Below are positions 1 to 8,107 of a DNA stretch of 64,000 nt, piece by piece; position 1 is the first letter of the stretch, and each line of letters begins with the position of its first letter. The stretch is from Beijerinckia sp. 28-YEA-48 (GTDB lineage: Bacteria > Pseudomonadota > Alphaproteobacteria > Rhizobiales > Beijerinckiaceae), in contig NZ_FNSI01000001.1 in NCBI RefSeq assembly GCF_900104955.1, forward strand, positions 2,514,001 through 2,578,000, read 5' to 3'. The position numbers and the translations under genes are program-made. A model generated the notes under the pieces. That model searched no databases. It was not told where the DNA came from and saw nothing but the letters and a program-made list of their open reading frames with translations.

Positions 1-2
1 TC

Positions 3-194
3 ATGCACGGTGTGGCTTATACCGTCGGACCGCAGCAATATCGCGTGCCGGCAATTGGCCCCCTGTCCGTATTCGACATAGGCGCACTCATCCTCTTCGT
101 TATTGGCGTCGTTTCTGTTTTCGTCGGCGCCATCACAACCGCCAAACAGATTGCCCATGAAGACCAACCGCCGGTGCCTGCACCAGGAGAGTAG
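3..194 (+). CDS. Small membrane protein or C-terminal end of a truncated gene
   Basis: I do not recognise this product. The 63-residue frame has one clear hydrophobic segment at about residues 26-44, followed by a short charged, proline-rich tail, as expected for a single membrane anchor. The frame is open at the left window edge, so the ATG at position 3 could be an internal Met of a longer protein. It ends 51 bases before the glycosyltransferase gene on the same strand and may share its transcript, which would place it in the polysaccharide locus. No catalytic motif is visible. Confidence 0.35.
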   Translation: MHGVAYTVGPQQYRVPAIGPLSVFDIGALILFVIGVVSVFVGAITTAKQIAHEDQPPVPAPGE

Positions 195-245
195 CGTTTA
201 CCCCGCAACACTGGCCGCTGGTCGGTCATTGTCCAAGGTTGCCAC

Positions 246-1955
246 ATGAAGGCTGTATCGCCACTCGTAAAACAGCAGGTACCGATTTCCTGGAGTGACG
301 ATCTCTCGCAATTGCGGCGGGAGGCAACCGTCTCCCATGCCAATGGCAAATGGGCATCAGCCAAGAAATCGTTCGAACAGCTCGTCAACAAGGATGGCGA
401 GAACTTCAAGAACTGGCTGGGTCTCGGCGAATGTTGGCTCAATCTCGACGATCCCGTGCGGGCGCAGGAGATATTGCGCAAGGCCGTAGCGCTGCGCCCC
501 GGCGACGCGCGGGCACGCCTGCAATTGGGGCGCGCGCTTGACCGCGACGGACGGCGGCTGGGCGCCCTGCATCAATGGCGCACGGCCAAGGCGCTGAAGC
601 CGCGGATTGAATTGACAAGCGACGAGCGCCAGCGCGTCGCCCACAGCGTCGACAGCTTTCGCAAGGCGCTGGGCGATAATGCCACCCACTCGATCTTCCT
701 CGATATTTCCGACGTGCTGCGCTTCCTGCGCCGCAACCTCAACCTGACCGGCATCCAACGCGTTCAAGTCGGCGTCATCGTTTCGGTCTTGCAGTCGCAT
801 ATGGCCGAAGGCGTGCAGATGGGTTTCTGCGGCCGCAAGATCGGCACCGCCCATACGGTGCCTCTCGACCTGCTGTCGGACCTGATCGACGAGGTCAACC
901 ATCCAAAGATTTCGCGTAGCCGGCTCAACGAGCTTCTGCACGCCATCGCCGAGACATCACCAGAAGCGACCTTCAAGGACGGCGACGTCTTCCTCACCCT
1001 CGGCGTGTTCTGGATCTTCACCTCCTACGCCAAGACGATCACGGAACTGAAGGCACAGGGCGTCAAGATCGGCGTGTTCGTTCACGATGTCATCCCGCTG
1101 ACTCACCCCGATTACTTTGTCTTCGTCCATTCCATCGCCTATCGCGTGCAATTCAACCGGGTGATGTCGATCATCGATTTCGCCTGCGCGACATCAGGCT
1201 ATGTCGCCAGCGAGCTGAAGAAGGCGATGACGAGCAAATTGAAACGCTCTGTCCCCGTCATCTCCGTACCGTTGGCGCAGGAACTTCCCCATGCGGTCGC
1301 TGCGGCGGACGCTGAATTCATCGCCAAGCTGCCGCGCGAATATGTGCTCAGCGTTGGAACGCTGGAAATCCGCAAGAACCATATGCTGCTGCTCGATGTC
1401 TGGGCGGCGTTGCACAAGAAATACAACGGCAAGATCCCGACCCTCGTCCTCGTCGGCAAATGGGGATGGAAAATCAAACCGTTTCGCCGCGCGCTGGAAA
1501 ACTCGGGCTTCGTCGACGGCAAGATCCTCGTCATGGGTGGTATTTCAGAAGCCCGCCTCGCCCATCTCTATCGCAATTGCATGTTCACCGTCTTCCCAAG
1601 CTTCGTCGAAGGCTGGGGCTTGCCGGTGAGCGAAAGCCTTGCCTATGGCAAGCCGTGCATCACATCGAAACTGAGCTCGATGCCGGAAGTCGGCGGCGCG
1701 CTGGCGCGCTATATCGACCCCTTCGATACAAAAGCGGCCCAAACCACCATCGAACGGGCGATCATGGATCGTACCGATCTGGCCGATTGGACCAAGATGG
1801 TGCGCCGCAATTTCAAAGTGCGTAGCTGGGCCATGGTCACCGACGACCTCCTGGCCGGTGTCACACGGGTGGCTGACAACCTGCGCCACAAAGGCAAAGC
1901 CACCGGCAAAGTCCCAGGCAAGACCAGCGACGTGCGCACCCGCGCGTTCAGCTAG
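246..1955 (+). CDS. TPR-containing group 1 (GT4-like) glycosyltransferase
   Basis: Predicted cytoplasmic retaining glycosyltransferase for a surface polysaccharide. Residues about 30-115 look like two or three tetratricopeptide repeats (WLGLGECWLNLDDPVRAQ, then ARLQLGRALDRDGRRLGAL), a protein-interaction front end. The catalytic part from about residue 145 has a Rossmann-type N-half (VHDVIPLTHPDYF) and a C-half with SVGTLEIRKNH, LVLVGKWGWK and the nucleotide-sugar motif EGWGLPVSESLAYGKP, in which the spaced Glu pair is the GT4 E-x7-E signature. At 569 residues it is longer than a bare GT4 enzyme because of the TPR front. It converges on the export lipoprotein gene across a double hairpin. Donor and acceptor cannot be read from sequence. 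Confidence 0.88.
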   Translation: MKAVSPLVKQQVPISWSDDLSQLRREATVSHANGKWASAKKSFEQLVNKDGENFKNWLGLGECWLNLDDPVRAQEILRKAVALRPGDARARLQLGRALDRDGRRLGALHQWRTAKALKPRIELTSDERQRVAHSVDSFRKALGDNATHSIFLDISDVLRFLRRNLNLTGIQRVQVGVIVSVLQSHMAEGVQMGFCGRKIGTAHTVPLDLLSDLIDEVNHPKISRSRLNELLHAIAETSPEATFKDGDVFLTLGVFWIFTSYAKTITELKAQGVKIGVFVHDVIPLTHPDYFVFVHSIAYRVQFNRVMSIIDFACATSGYVASELKKAMTSKLKRSVPVISVPLAQELPHAVAAADAEFIAKLPREYVLSVGTLEIRKNHMLLLDVWAALHKKYNGKIPTLVLVGKWGWKIKPFRRALENSGFVDGKILVMGGISEARLAHLYRNCMFTVFPSFVEGWGLPVSESLAYGKPCITSKLSSMPEVGGALARYIDPFDTKAAQTTIERAIMDRTDLADWTKMVRRNFKVRSWAMVTDDLLAGVTRVADNLRHKGKATGKVPGKTSDVRTRAFS

Positions 1956-1986
1956 CCCCTCCGTTCAACGCCATTCCTGAAACGCA

Positions 1987-2048
1987 AACGGCCGGCTTTC
2001 GCCGGCCGTTTCGTATCCATCAAAGGCGACCGGCCTAAGCCGGTCGCC
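1987..2048. terminator. Paired hairpins between convergent genes
   Basis: Two perfect 10-bp stems with 4-base loops lie back to back: 1987-1996 pairs with 2001-2010 (loop TTTC) and 2025-2034 pairs with 2039-2048 (loop CTAA). They sit between the ends of the glycosyltransferase (+) and the export lipoprotein (-), so each gene reads into its own hairpin. The poly-T tails are short, so these may be terminators or simply 3'-end protecting stems. Confidence 0.65.
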
Positions 2049-2055
2049 GAGAGGC

Positions 2056-3258
2056 TTATTTCTTGGTGATGTTGTAGACCGCCGCGCCACTCGAGGCGAC
2101 CGAGGCGAGGTTCGCGAACGGCATCATGGCTGCGTTGATCATATCCAACGTCTTGCGGCTGTCGTAGTTCGGCGAGTTCGAGATGTACAACACGTCGCGG
2201 TGGAACATGGGGAAACGCTGCGCCAGGAAGATGTTGTTGGCGTCGCTCATGTCGATCCGATAGACGACCGGCACCGCGCCCTGCCCCAGTAGGGAGCTGT
2301 TGGGACGAAGCATGCGGGCAATGTTATCGGGCTCATAGCGGAAGATGAACACGCCCTTCGGGTCAGCCCGGAAGTCCTGAAGGCCGCCGACCTTGGCGAT
2401 CGCCTGCGACAAGGTCATGCCACCGGCTTCGAACGGAACCTGCGCATTGGCGCCGGTCGCGCCGACCGCCATGAAGTACTGCGGCTCACGCAGCACCGCC
2501 AGAACGTCGTCGGCGCGCAGATAAATATTCTCACGCGGATCGTTCATGACACGCGTAAACGGAACGCGCGCCGTGCGATTGCCACGGGTCAACTGCACGA
2601 AAGTTTCGTAGGACGGCCCACGCAAGCCGCCGGCCGTGGCGATCACGTCCAGCACCTTATCGCCCCGCACGGTCAGCGGGATGCGGGCGCCGCCGGCGAC
2701 CTCGCCGGTGATCGTCACCGAACTGCTCACCGGTCGGGTGACGTTGACGATGACCTGCGGCTGGATCGCCTTGCCTTCAAGCGCCTGCTCGACGGTCTTT
2801 TCCACATTGCGCGGATACTGACCGGCAACGCGGATACGGCCGGCGTAAGGCACGGTGATGGAGCCGTCACGGCCAACCGGCTGGTCCGGCATGGTCGCGC
2901 TCTTCGAGCCGGCGTTGACCGGGCCGAGAACCGCGGGGCCAGAGAACAGACCACCGGGGGCAGCTTCCCAGATCGTCACGGAAATATAGTCGCCGACGCC
3001 GATGGTCGGCTCGGCCGAAGGGCGGTAATCGCCAAAACTGCTGCGCAGGCTGTCGGGACCCCGACGCGCCAGAATACTCAGAACCGGATCGCTGACGTCG
3101 ACCAGCTCGTAACGCGTCACCAGACCTGCAGCTTGGCCATCGGCGGTCACGGCCTGAGCCGTGGCCTGAACCATGACCTCCTCCGCGCTGGGGCCAGCCA
3201 CGGGATTCGCGCAGCCCGCCAGGGAGACGGCCACAACAAGCAGACAAAATACTCTCAT
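2056..3258 (-). CDS. Wza-like outer-membrane polysaccharide export lipoprotein
   Basis: Polysaccharide biosynthesis/export family protein expected to form or line the outer-membrane exit for capsule or exopolysaccharide. I place the start at 3258: it gives a classical lipoprotein signal ending in LAGC with the acylated Cys at residue 16, and has GAAGGG four bases upstream. An upstream extension to 3324 would bury the signal. The N-terminal part carries the poly-export domain (GVGDYISVTIWEA, then GSITVPYAGRIRVAGQ), followed by SLBB-type beta-grasp stretches (TITGEVAGGARIPL; AVGATGANAQVPFEAGG). Length, 400 residues, fits the family. No Wzc kinase or Wzy polymerase is in the window, so partner genes must lie elsewhere. 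A long non-coding leader with a CtrA-like box lies upstream. Confidence 0.9.
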   Translation of the reverse strand: MRVFCLLVVAVSLAGCANPVAGPSAEEVMVQATAQAVTADGQAAGLVTRYELVDVSDPVLSILARRGPDSLRSSFGDYRPSAEPTIGVGDYISVTIWEAAPGGLFSGPAVLGPVNAGSKSATMPDQPVGRDGSITVPYAGRIRVAGQYPRNVEKTVEQALEGKAIQPQVIVNVTRPVSSSVTITGEVAGGARIPLTVRGDKVLDVIATAGGLRGPSYETFVQLTRGNRTARVPFTRVMNDPRENIYLRADDVLAVLREPQYFMAVGATGANAQVPFEAGGMTLSQAIAKVGGLQDFRADPKGVFIFRYEPDNIARMLRPNSSLLGQGAVPVVYRIDMSDANNIFLAQRFPMFHRDVLYISNSPNYDSRKTLDMINAAMMPFANLASVASSGAAVYNITKK

Positions 3259-3545
3259 GAGTCCCTTCAAACTAACCGCGCCTGCATTAACACTGACGTT
3301 CGTCACGCGCCAGACGGGATTCAACGCCCAGCTCGTTTTTACTGTCTACTAATACGGAAGAAATCTAGTTAATTTCGATACTTACCGAAAGACTAACTTG
3401 GACACAGCTCATTAAAGGTAGCAAGTGTGGTTAATTTATCGCGCCACTTGTGCGCGATTTTATTAACTTTTGGCCGCCCCTGCGCCGCAACGTCGCAGCC
3501 TACCTGCCACTACGTTTCCACGCCCTCCGCACCACCCTGGTTGGC

Positions 3546-3560
3546 TTAACCCGGGGTTAA
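3546..3560. promoter_or_regulatory. CtrA-like box TTAA-N7-TTAA
   Basis: The sequence TTAACCCGGGGTTAA matches the alphaproteobacterial CtrA consensus TTAA-N7-TTAA exactly and is also a near-perfect dyad (CTTAACCC / GGGTTAAG around one base at 3545-3561). A further GGTTAAC half site is at about 3571-3577. It is 288 bases upstream of the chosen lipoprotein start. Binding by CtrA is inference from the consensus only. Confidence 0.45.
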
Positions 3561-3677
3561 GATTGCCGCTGGTTAACGCTTCGCCGCTGGTCGGTCCAAC
3601 TGTCGCTTAGGCCGCCCCGGGCCATGATGCCTGTGTCAGCGGCGTACCCCGTCCCCAACCGCTGGCACCGCCGCCAA

Positions 3678-3724
3678 GGGGCCGTGCGGTTCTCTCCCAC
3701 CGAGAACCCGCGGCCCCGCTTTTT
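3678..3724 (+). terminator. Strong hairpin with rightward T-run
   Basis: GGGGCCGTGCGGTTCTC (3678-3694) pairs, with one bulge, with GAGAACCCGCGGCCCC (3702-3717), followed by TTTTT at 3720-3724. The T-run makes it a rho-independent terminator in the + direction, where no + gene precedes it. Read leftward it lies 30 bases past the acyltransferase stop and could also end that operon, but without a good T-tail. Confidence 0.55.
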
Positions 3725-3746
3725 AGCCGGTTCCCGATTCGCTCCG

Positions 3747-4238
3747 TCAGCCGCCCCGCACGCCAATCCGGCGCAGCGGGTTCCCAGCCATGATCGCATA
3801 GGCTTCGATCTCGCCCCGCACGAGCGAGCCGGCGCCTATCACGACGCCACGCCGAATCACCGTTCCGTCGAGCAGGACGCAATTGGCGCCGATCCAGACG
3901 TCATCCTCGATGAGGATACCGCCGCGCGACGGCAGGAAGCCCTGGCGATTAAACGGCACGTCACGCTGCGCGTAATTGTGGTTGGTAGGGGCGAAGGTGC
4001 AATTGGCGGCGACCGCGCAATCGGCGCCAATGCTGATGCCGTTGCCCGTGTAGAGGACACAGCCGGAATTGATGACCGAGCGCGGCCCGATAACGAGATC
4101 GCCCGCACCGCCAGCCGGTTTCACCTTCACAAACGAATCGATGACGACATTGTCGCCGATCACGATGCGCGTGCCACGCACCGAATCTTCGATATCGGCG
4201 AGCGGCGAAACGCGGGCGGTGGCAGCGATCTCGATCAT
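3747..4238 (-). CDS. Left-handed beta-helix acyltransferase (hexapeptide repeat)
   Basis: Likely O- or N-acetyltransferase that decorates a sugar of the surface polysaccharide using acetyl-CoA. The 163 residues are almost entirely hexapeptide repeats of the [LIV]-G-x4 type (VIGDNVVIDSFVKV, LVIGPRSVINSG, GISIGADCAVAANC, IEDDVWIGANCVLLDGTVI), and His87 in TNHNY is placed as the catalytic His of this superfamily. It is the last gene of a leftward operon and starts 17 bases after the CmcI-like gene ends. No dedicated acceptor-recognition domain is present, so the sugar substrate is unknown. It could alternatively act on a nucleotide sugar. Confidence 0.85.
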   Translation of the reverse strand: MIEIAATARVSPLADIEDSVRGTRIVIGDNVVIDSFVKVKPAGGAGDLVIGPRSVINSGCVLYTGNGISIGADCAVAANCTFAPTNHNYAQRDVPFNRQGFLPSRGGILIEDDVWIGANCVLLDGTVIRRGVVIGAGSLVRGEIEAYAIMAGNPLRRIGVRGG

Positions 4239-4255
4239 GATGCCTGTCTGGCTTC

Positions 4256-5008
4256 TTATTTGCGCCGCAGGAAACCGTCCGGCGCCGACGTCAGCAGAAC
4301 CTTATCCTCGATCGACTTGTCGATCTCGAATTCCGGATGGGACTTCAGATAGGCATGGATCGCGGTCTTCGGATTGTTGCCCTTGGCCCACGGCCGATCG
4401 GTCCAGACGAAGTCGTCGGGCATGTCCTCGATGAAAGTGTCGAAGACGACGCAATAGCTGCCGCTGGTGACCAGCGGCGCGTAAAGCTCAAGCTCCTTCA
4501 GCACATGATCGTGGGTGTGGTTGGAGTCGAGGCAGACGAGCACGGTCTTCTTACCGGCGACCCGTTCCTTCACCTTGGCAGCTGTGGCCGCGTCAGTGGA
4601 CGATCCCTCGATCAGGGTGACGCGCTTGGCCATCGGATGGCTTTCGATCGCCTGGCGATTGTGAGCGCGGATTTCAATGTCGACGCCGACCACCTCACCC
4701 TTGCCCAACACTTCAAGCAATGAGGCATACATGAGGACCGCACCACCGTGGGCAATGCCGCACTCGACGATAATGTCCGGCTGGATCGCCAGAACGAGTT
4801 CCTGCATGGCCACCATGTCGCCCGGCAGCTGGATCAGCGGGCGCGACCACCAGGAGAAGTTGTTCATATATTTGCGGTCGAGCGCCATCGCCCGCCATTG
4901 GTTCGACAGCTGGCGGAACTCTTCGTCCTTGGCCAAGGCTTCGATCCGCTGGCGCTTCTCGTCGCGATAATCGGCATGCGCGCCCGGTGTGGTTTCGAAA
5001 TACGTCAT
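4256..5008 (-). CDS. CmcI-family (cephalosporin hydroxylase-like) SAM-dependent enzyme
   Basis: Rossmann-fold protein of the CmcI/rhamnosyl O-methyltransferase family; in polysaccharide loci such proteins are usually presumed sugar O-methyltransferases and not cephalosporin hydroxylases. Visible features are the cofactor-loop region IIVECGIAHGGAVLMYASLL, the acidic strand end VVGVDIEIR, and VLVCLDSNHTHDHVLKELEL with the D-SNHT-x-DH signature of the family. The start at 5008 is fixed by the TAATG junction with the upstream SDR stop; the longer frame to 5164 has no homologous look. Length is 250 residues. Its position between an SDR and an acyltransferase supports a role in finishing a deoxysugar, such as methyl capping. 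Confidence 0.82.
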   Translation of the reverse strand: MTYFETTPGAHADYRDEKRQRIEALAKDEEFRQLSNQWRAMALDRKYMNNFSWWSRPLIQLPGDMVAMQELVLAIQPDIIVECGIAHGGAVLMYASLLEVLGKGEVVGVDIEIRAHNRQAIESHPMAKRVTLIEGSSTDAATAAKVKERVAGKKTVLVCLDSNHTHDHVLKELELYAPLVTSGSYCVVFDTFIEDMPDDFVWTDRPWAKGNNPKTAIHAYLKSHPEFEIDKSIEDKVLLTSAPDGFLRRK

Positions 5009-5841
5009 TATTGATCCTTCCGGGACTGCAGCGTCCTTTTGATATAATCGGCAAAATAAGCGGTGAAGGGCGCCGGCACAAATCCGAACTCGGACGTGAT
5101 CCTGGCCACATCGATCGGCGGGAAATCGGTGCGCGCGGCAGCCTCGTCCATGACCATCGACCAACCGGTCTGCCGGGCGATTGCTTCCAGCACCTGGCGG
5201 TGACTGGTTTGGGCGCCGCTGGCGACATTATAAATGGTTTCGCGGCCGCGCTCGGAAATGGCTGATATCAAGCCCAGCGCATCGTCGAGCGCGATATAGT
5301 CCTTGGCTGAATCTGGATGGCTGTGCAGCGCAATGGCGCCGCTTTGCAGCCCCTCGTGCAAGAGCTGATCGAGAAACGAATCCTGCTTGCTATCGCCGCC
5401 AACGACATTGGACAGGCGGACGATACGTATCTGCGGATGGCCGCTGTTGAGGCAGACACTCTCGCCAGCAATCTTGCTGATGTTATAGAGAGCGCTCGGC
5501 GAAGCCGGGCTGACCGAGATCGCCGCCGCCTCGTTGGTGCGCAGATTGCCTTCATAGACACGCGTCGACGACAGATAGGTCAGTGAAGCAAACGTGCCCT
5601 GGCGCAGCAGTTTCGTGATCTGCGTCACATGCGCTTCCATCGTGTCGAAGGGGCGCGTGCGAAAATCAGCGGTGACGCCGATGGCGTAGATCACATGGCC
5701 GAGGGGCTCATCGAGCGGCAGTCCATCGCCATGATCATGACGATTGATCGCCCGCACTGAGCGGCCCTGCCCGCGCAAATGTTTCACCAGCGCGCCACCG
5801 ATGAAGCCCGAAGCGCCCAGAATGGTAAAATCGGCGCTCAT
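5008..5841 (-). CDS. NAD-dependent epimerase/dehydratase (extended SDR)
   Basis: Short-chain dehydrogenase/reductase acting on a nucleotide sugar. The N-terminal Rossmann motif GASGFIGG is at residues 9-16, the catalytic Ser lies in YLSSTRVYEG and the Tyr-Lys pair is Tyr119/Lys123 in YNISK. At 277 residues it is compact for the extended family. The product could be the 4-ketoreductase that the CDP-sugar pathway encoded at 8.1-11.7 kb otherwise lacks; that is inference from gene content. It overlaps the upstream GT2 gene by ATGA and the downstream CmcI-like gene by TAATG, so all three are translationally coupled. Confidence 0.87.
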   Translation of the reverse strand: MSADFTILGASGFIGGALVKHLRGQGRSVRAINRHDHGDGLPLDEPLGHVIYAIGVTADFRTRPFDTMEAHVTQITKLLRQGTFASLTYLSSTRVYEGNLRTNEAAAISVSPASPSALYNISKIAGESVCLNSGHPQIRIVRLSNVVGGDSKQDSFLDQLLHEGLQSGAIALHSHPDSAKDYIALDDALGLISAISERGRETIYNVASGAQTSHRQVLEAIARQTGWSMVMDEAAARTDFPPIDVARITSEFGFVPAPFTAYFADYIKRTLQSRKDQ

Positions 5842-6737
5842 TGCGAAACCAGCCCGCCCTTTTCGGCGATGCCGAGTACGTCACGCTTGAAGCGGCGGCG
5901 GATCACCTTGCGGAACTTGTAGACGCGCTTGCCCGTATAGGCCCACACCATCCAACGGTAGAACAGAGCTGACACGCCGCCGATCTTACGCTCAGCCAGA
6001 TCATCGCGCAGCACCGCGAGAAAGCGGCTGCGCAGATCTTCCATCAGCGCCAATTCGACTTCGACGCGCGGACGACGTTTTGCGCCTCCCGGACGGATGC
6101 GCCGCAAAACCTGATTGAACGTGACGGTATCAACACCGAGCGCCGTGTTGTCGAAGAGATAGGGAAACAAGGTGAGATGATCGGCCGCCCATTGGTGGCG
6201 ATAGCGCGTCACCACCGTGTTCATCCGTGCCACCAGAGGCTCACGGCGGAACAGGCAATAGATCCAGCTTGGATGCGACTGGAACAACAGTTTCCAGCGC
6301 GTCAGCGGCCCGGTGCCTGGACCGACCTGCGGCACCGGAAAGGTGCGCGGATGGGCACCGTCAAGATCGCACGAAATAACGCGGGCGCCGGCCATCAGCT
6401 TATCGGGATTGGCTTCGAGCGCCGCATGGAGCTTGCCGACAAAATCCGGTTCGACCTGATCGTCGCAAGCCCGCCACAGGAAGTAAGGCGAGGTGGCCGC
6501 GTTCAGCACATCGTTGAAATTCAACAGCGCGCCGCGATTCTCTGTCTGCCGGAAATAGCGAAAGCGCGAATCACGGGCGACAAAGCGCTGGGCAATCTCC
6601 GGCGTCGCATCGGTGGAGGCGTTGTCATAAATGAGGATTTCGACGTCGGTGAACGGCTGGGTGCGCAGCGCTTCCAGCGCTCGCTCCAGCAGAACCTCCT
6701 CATTATAAACCGGAACGCCTATGGTGATTGCAGCCAT
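5838..6737 (-). CDS. Family 2 glycosyltransferase
   Basis: GT-A fold inverting glycosyltransferase. The N-terminus has the family opening ITIGVPVYNEE, the nucleotide-binding DNASTD at about residues 38-43 and a CDD metal-binding motif at 91-93 (FLWRACDDQVEPDF). The C-terminal 80 residues are basic (RRRFKRDVLG), fitting membrane association. It ends in a 4-base ATGA overlap with the SDR gene and begins 6 bases after the GT61 gene, so it is the second gene of the leftward operon. Donor is unknown; the nearby deoxysugar pathway is the natural candidate. Confidence 0.9.
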   Translation of the reverse strand: MAAITIGVPVYNEEVLLERALEALRTQPFTDVEILIYDNASTDATPEIAQRFVARDSRFRYFRQTENRGALLNFNDVLNAATSPYFLWRACDDQVEPDFVGKLHAALEANPDKLMAGARVISCDLDGAHPRTFPVPQVGPGTGPLTRWKLLFQSHPSWIYCLFRREPLVARMNTVVTRYRHQWAADHLTLFPYLFDNTALGVDTVTFNQVLRRIRPGGAKRRPRVEVELALMEDLRSRFLAVLRDDLAERKIGGVSALFYRWMVWAYTGKRVYKFRKVIRRRFKRDVLGIAEKGGLVSQ

Positions 6738-6743
6738 GATCCA

Positions 6744-7994
6744 TCAATCCGGCGGGGGGAACGGGGGCACCGCCGATGCGGACGGTTCCTTACTCAACCC
6801 ATCCGCTGGTGGCAAACCGGCAAGAATTCGCCGTATTTCCGCCTGAAGCAGCGCCGGTTCGACCGAAAAGGCCTGCCAATAGTCGCCCTTGCCGCCAAAA
6901 ACGGCCGAATAATCGAGCCCGAGACGGCGGGACAGCCAGAAATAGGGGCTCTTGATGAAATTGCCGGGGAAAATTTCAACGATCCGTGTGCCCGGCCGGC
7001 AAAACAGGATGTTGGTCAGCGCCGCGCCATGGACGGCGACGATGACATCGGCATCCCGGAAGGCCTCGATCTGGCCGCGCTGGTCATTGGCATCAGGCGC
7101 AAAACTCTGAAAGCCGTCGGCCGCGAGCATAGCGGCGATGTCGCTTTCATTCGTGAGACGGCGCAGCTTGCTCTTGCCACGCCCGACGAATATCCGCGAG
7201 GCGGCTTGCGTCTCGGGGCGCGATGGATAATGGGCCAGCAGAATGTCGCGCCAGCGATCCGCCTCAGCGCGATCGACCGGTAACCATTCGTGGGTCGCGG
7301 CAATGCGGATGAGCCACAAAACTGAACCGCCCGTGAGCTTTTCATCAGGCTGCATCTCGACCAGACGGACATCGGGATAAGCAGCGGCCAAAGCACGCAG
7401 CCCTTCGCGCTTGAACGTCGCCTCGCCGCTTGAATGCACGACATTCAAAATCTCGCCCTTGGGATGGAAATGGTCGAGATAATGCAGCAGCGGTAGCACA
7501 TCATTGGCGATGAAATGGAAGTAATGGCTGCCGCTCTCGCACACTCTGTAGAGACCAGGCGGTATGCGCCGCTCACGCAGCCGAACCGGCTTGGCCAAAT
7601 TCCAATCGGGCGTGCCATCGCGAAAATGCATCAGCGCCGTGTCGGAACGACGCAAGATCGTGTTGGTATGGCCAGCGATATCGCAGCCTTCGAGAATCGC
7701 ACCTTGAGAAAACAGGGTCGAACGCCCCTGGGGATAGGTGCTGGTGTCGCCCAGATCATTCGCCATGGCCGGCCGCAGGATGGTCTCTACCTGCGCCGCG
7801 CTGGCGGTCAAACCGAACGGCTCGGCGACGTTTTCGATCACCCGGGCGGCGTTCTCCACGGCGGCGCGGGAGACGAGGGGGAAGGAGAAAGCCCGGCCGA
7901 GCGGCGGCGCAATTTTTACGAGAGCGCGCATGCCGGCCCAGCGGAGCCAGCGCACATTCAGGGTGCGACGCAGTACCGACTTTTTTCCGGCCAT
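6744..7994 (-). CDS. GT61-type (DUF563) glycosyltransferase, capsular polysaccharide family
   Basis: Predicted glycosyltransferase of the DUF563/GT61 family. The catalytic core occupies residues about 150-390, with YHFIANDVLPLLHYL-type sequence near the start, RIFVGRGKSKLRRLTNE in the middle, and the hallmark VHGAALTNILFCRPGTRIVEI near the end. The N-terminal 120 residues are basic and poorly conserved-looking. It is the first gene of the leftward operon and is divergent from rfbF, with a shared 113-base intergenic region. Acceptor and donor cannot be deduced. Confidence 0.85.
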   Translation of the reverse strand: MAGKKSVLRRTLNVRWLRWAGMRALVKIAPPLGRAFSFPLVSRAAVENAARVIENVAEPFGLTASAAQVETILRPAMANDLGDTSTYPQGRSTLFSQGAILEGCDIAGHTNTILRRSDTALMHFRDGTPDWNLAKPVRLRERRIPPGLYRVCESGSHYFHFIANDVLPLLHYLDHFHPKGEILNVVHSSGEATFKREGLRALAAAYPDVRLVEMQPDEKLTGGSVLWLIRIAATHEWLPVDRAEADRWRDILLAHYPSRPETQAASRIFVGRGKSKLRRLTNESDIAAMLAADGFQSFAPDANDQRGQIEAFRDADVIVAVHGAALTNILFCRPGTRIVEIFPGNFIKSPYFWLSRRLGLDYSAVFGGKGDYWQAFSVEPALLQAEIRRILAGLPPADGLSKEPSASAVPPFPPPD

Positions 7995-8045
7995 GATTTC
8001 AGACAGTTAGATTTAGCTTCCACGGCCGGGTGACGCCCTGCCCGG

Positions 8046-8074
8046 TTTGTAATGGCATGGGCAAGCCGCTATAG
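8046..8074 (+). promoter_or_regulatory. Candidate promoter of rfbF operon
   Basis: TTTGTA (8046-8051), a 17-base spacer, then CTATAG (8069-8074), an alphaproteobacterial housekeeping -10. The predicted start near 8081 gives a short leader before the ATG at 8108. The -35 is weak. Confidence 0.4.
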
Positions 8075-8107
8075 ACAAACTCGAATTTCGAATGAGTTTT
8101 TGCACAA

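Larger units (their letters stand above)
3259..3746. other. 488-base non-coding region upstream of the export lipoprotein gene
   Basis: No convincing gene on either strand. The wza-proximal part, roughly 3330-3480, is AT-rich and is where a promoter for the leftward lipoprotein gene would lie. The region also contains a CtrA-type box (3546-3560) and a strong hairpin followed by a T-run in the rightward direction (3678-3724), both listed separately. The reading frames here lack coding character. Confidence 0.6.

Noticed and set aside
3624..4352. 242-codon plus-strand frame
   Set aside because: Runs through a terminator-like hairpin and antisense to the acyltransferase; no family features.
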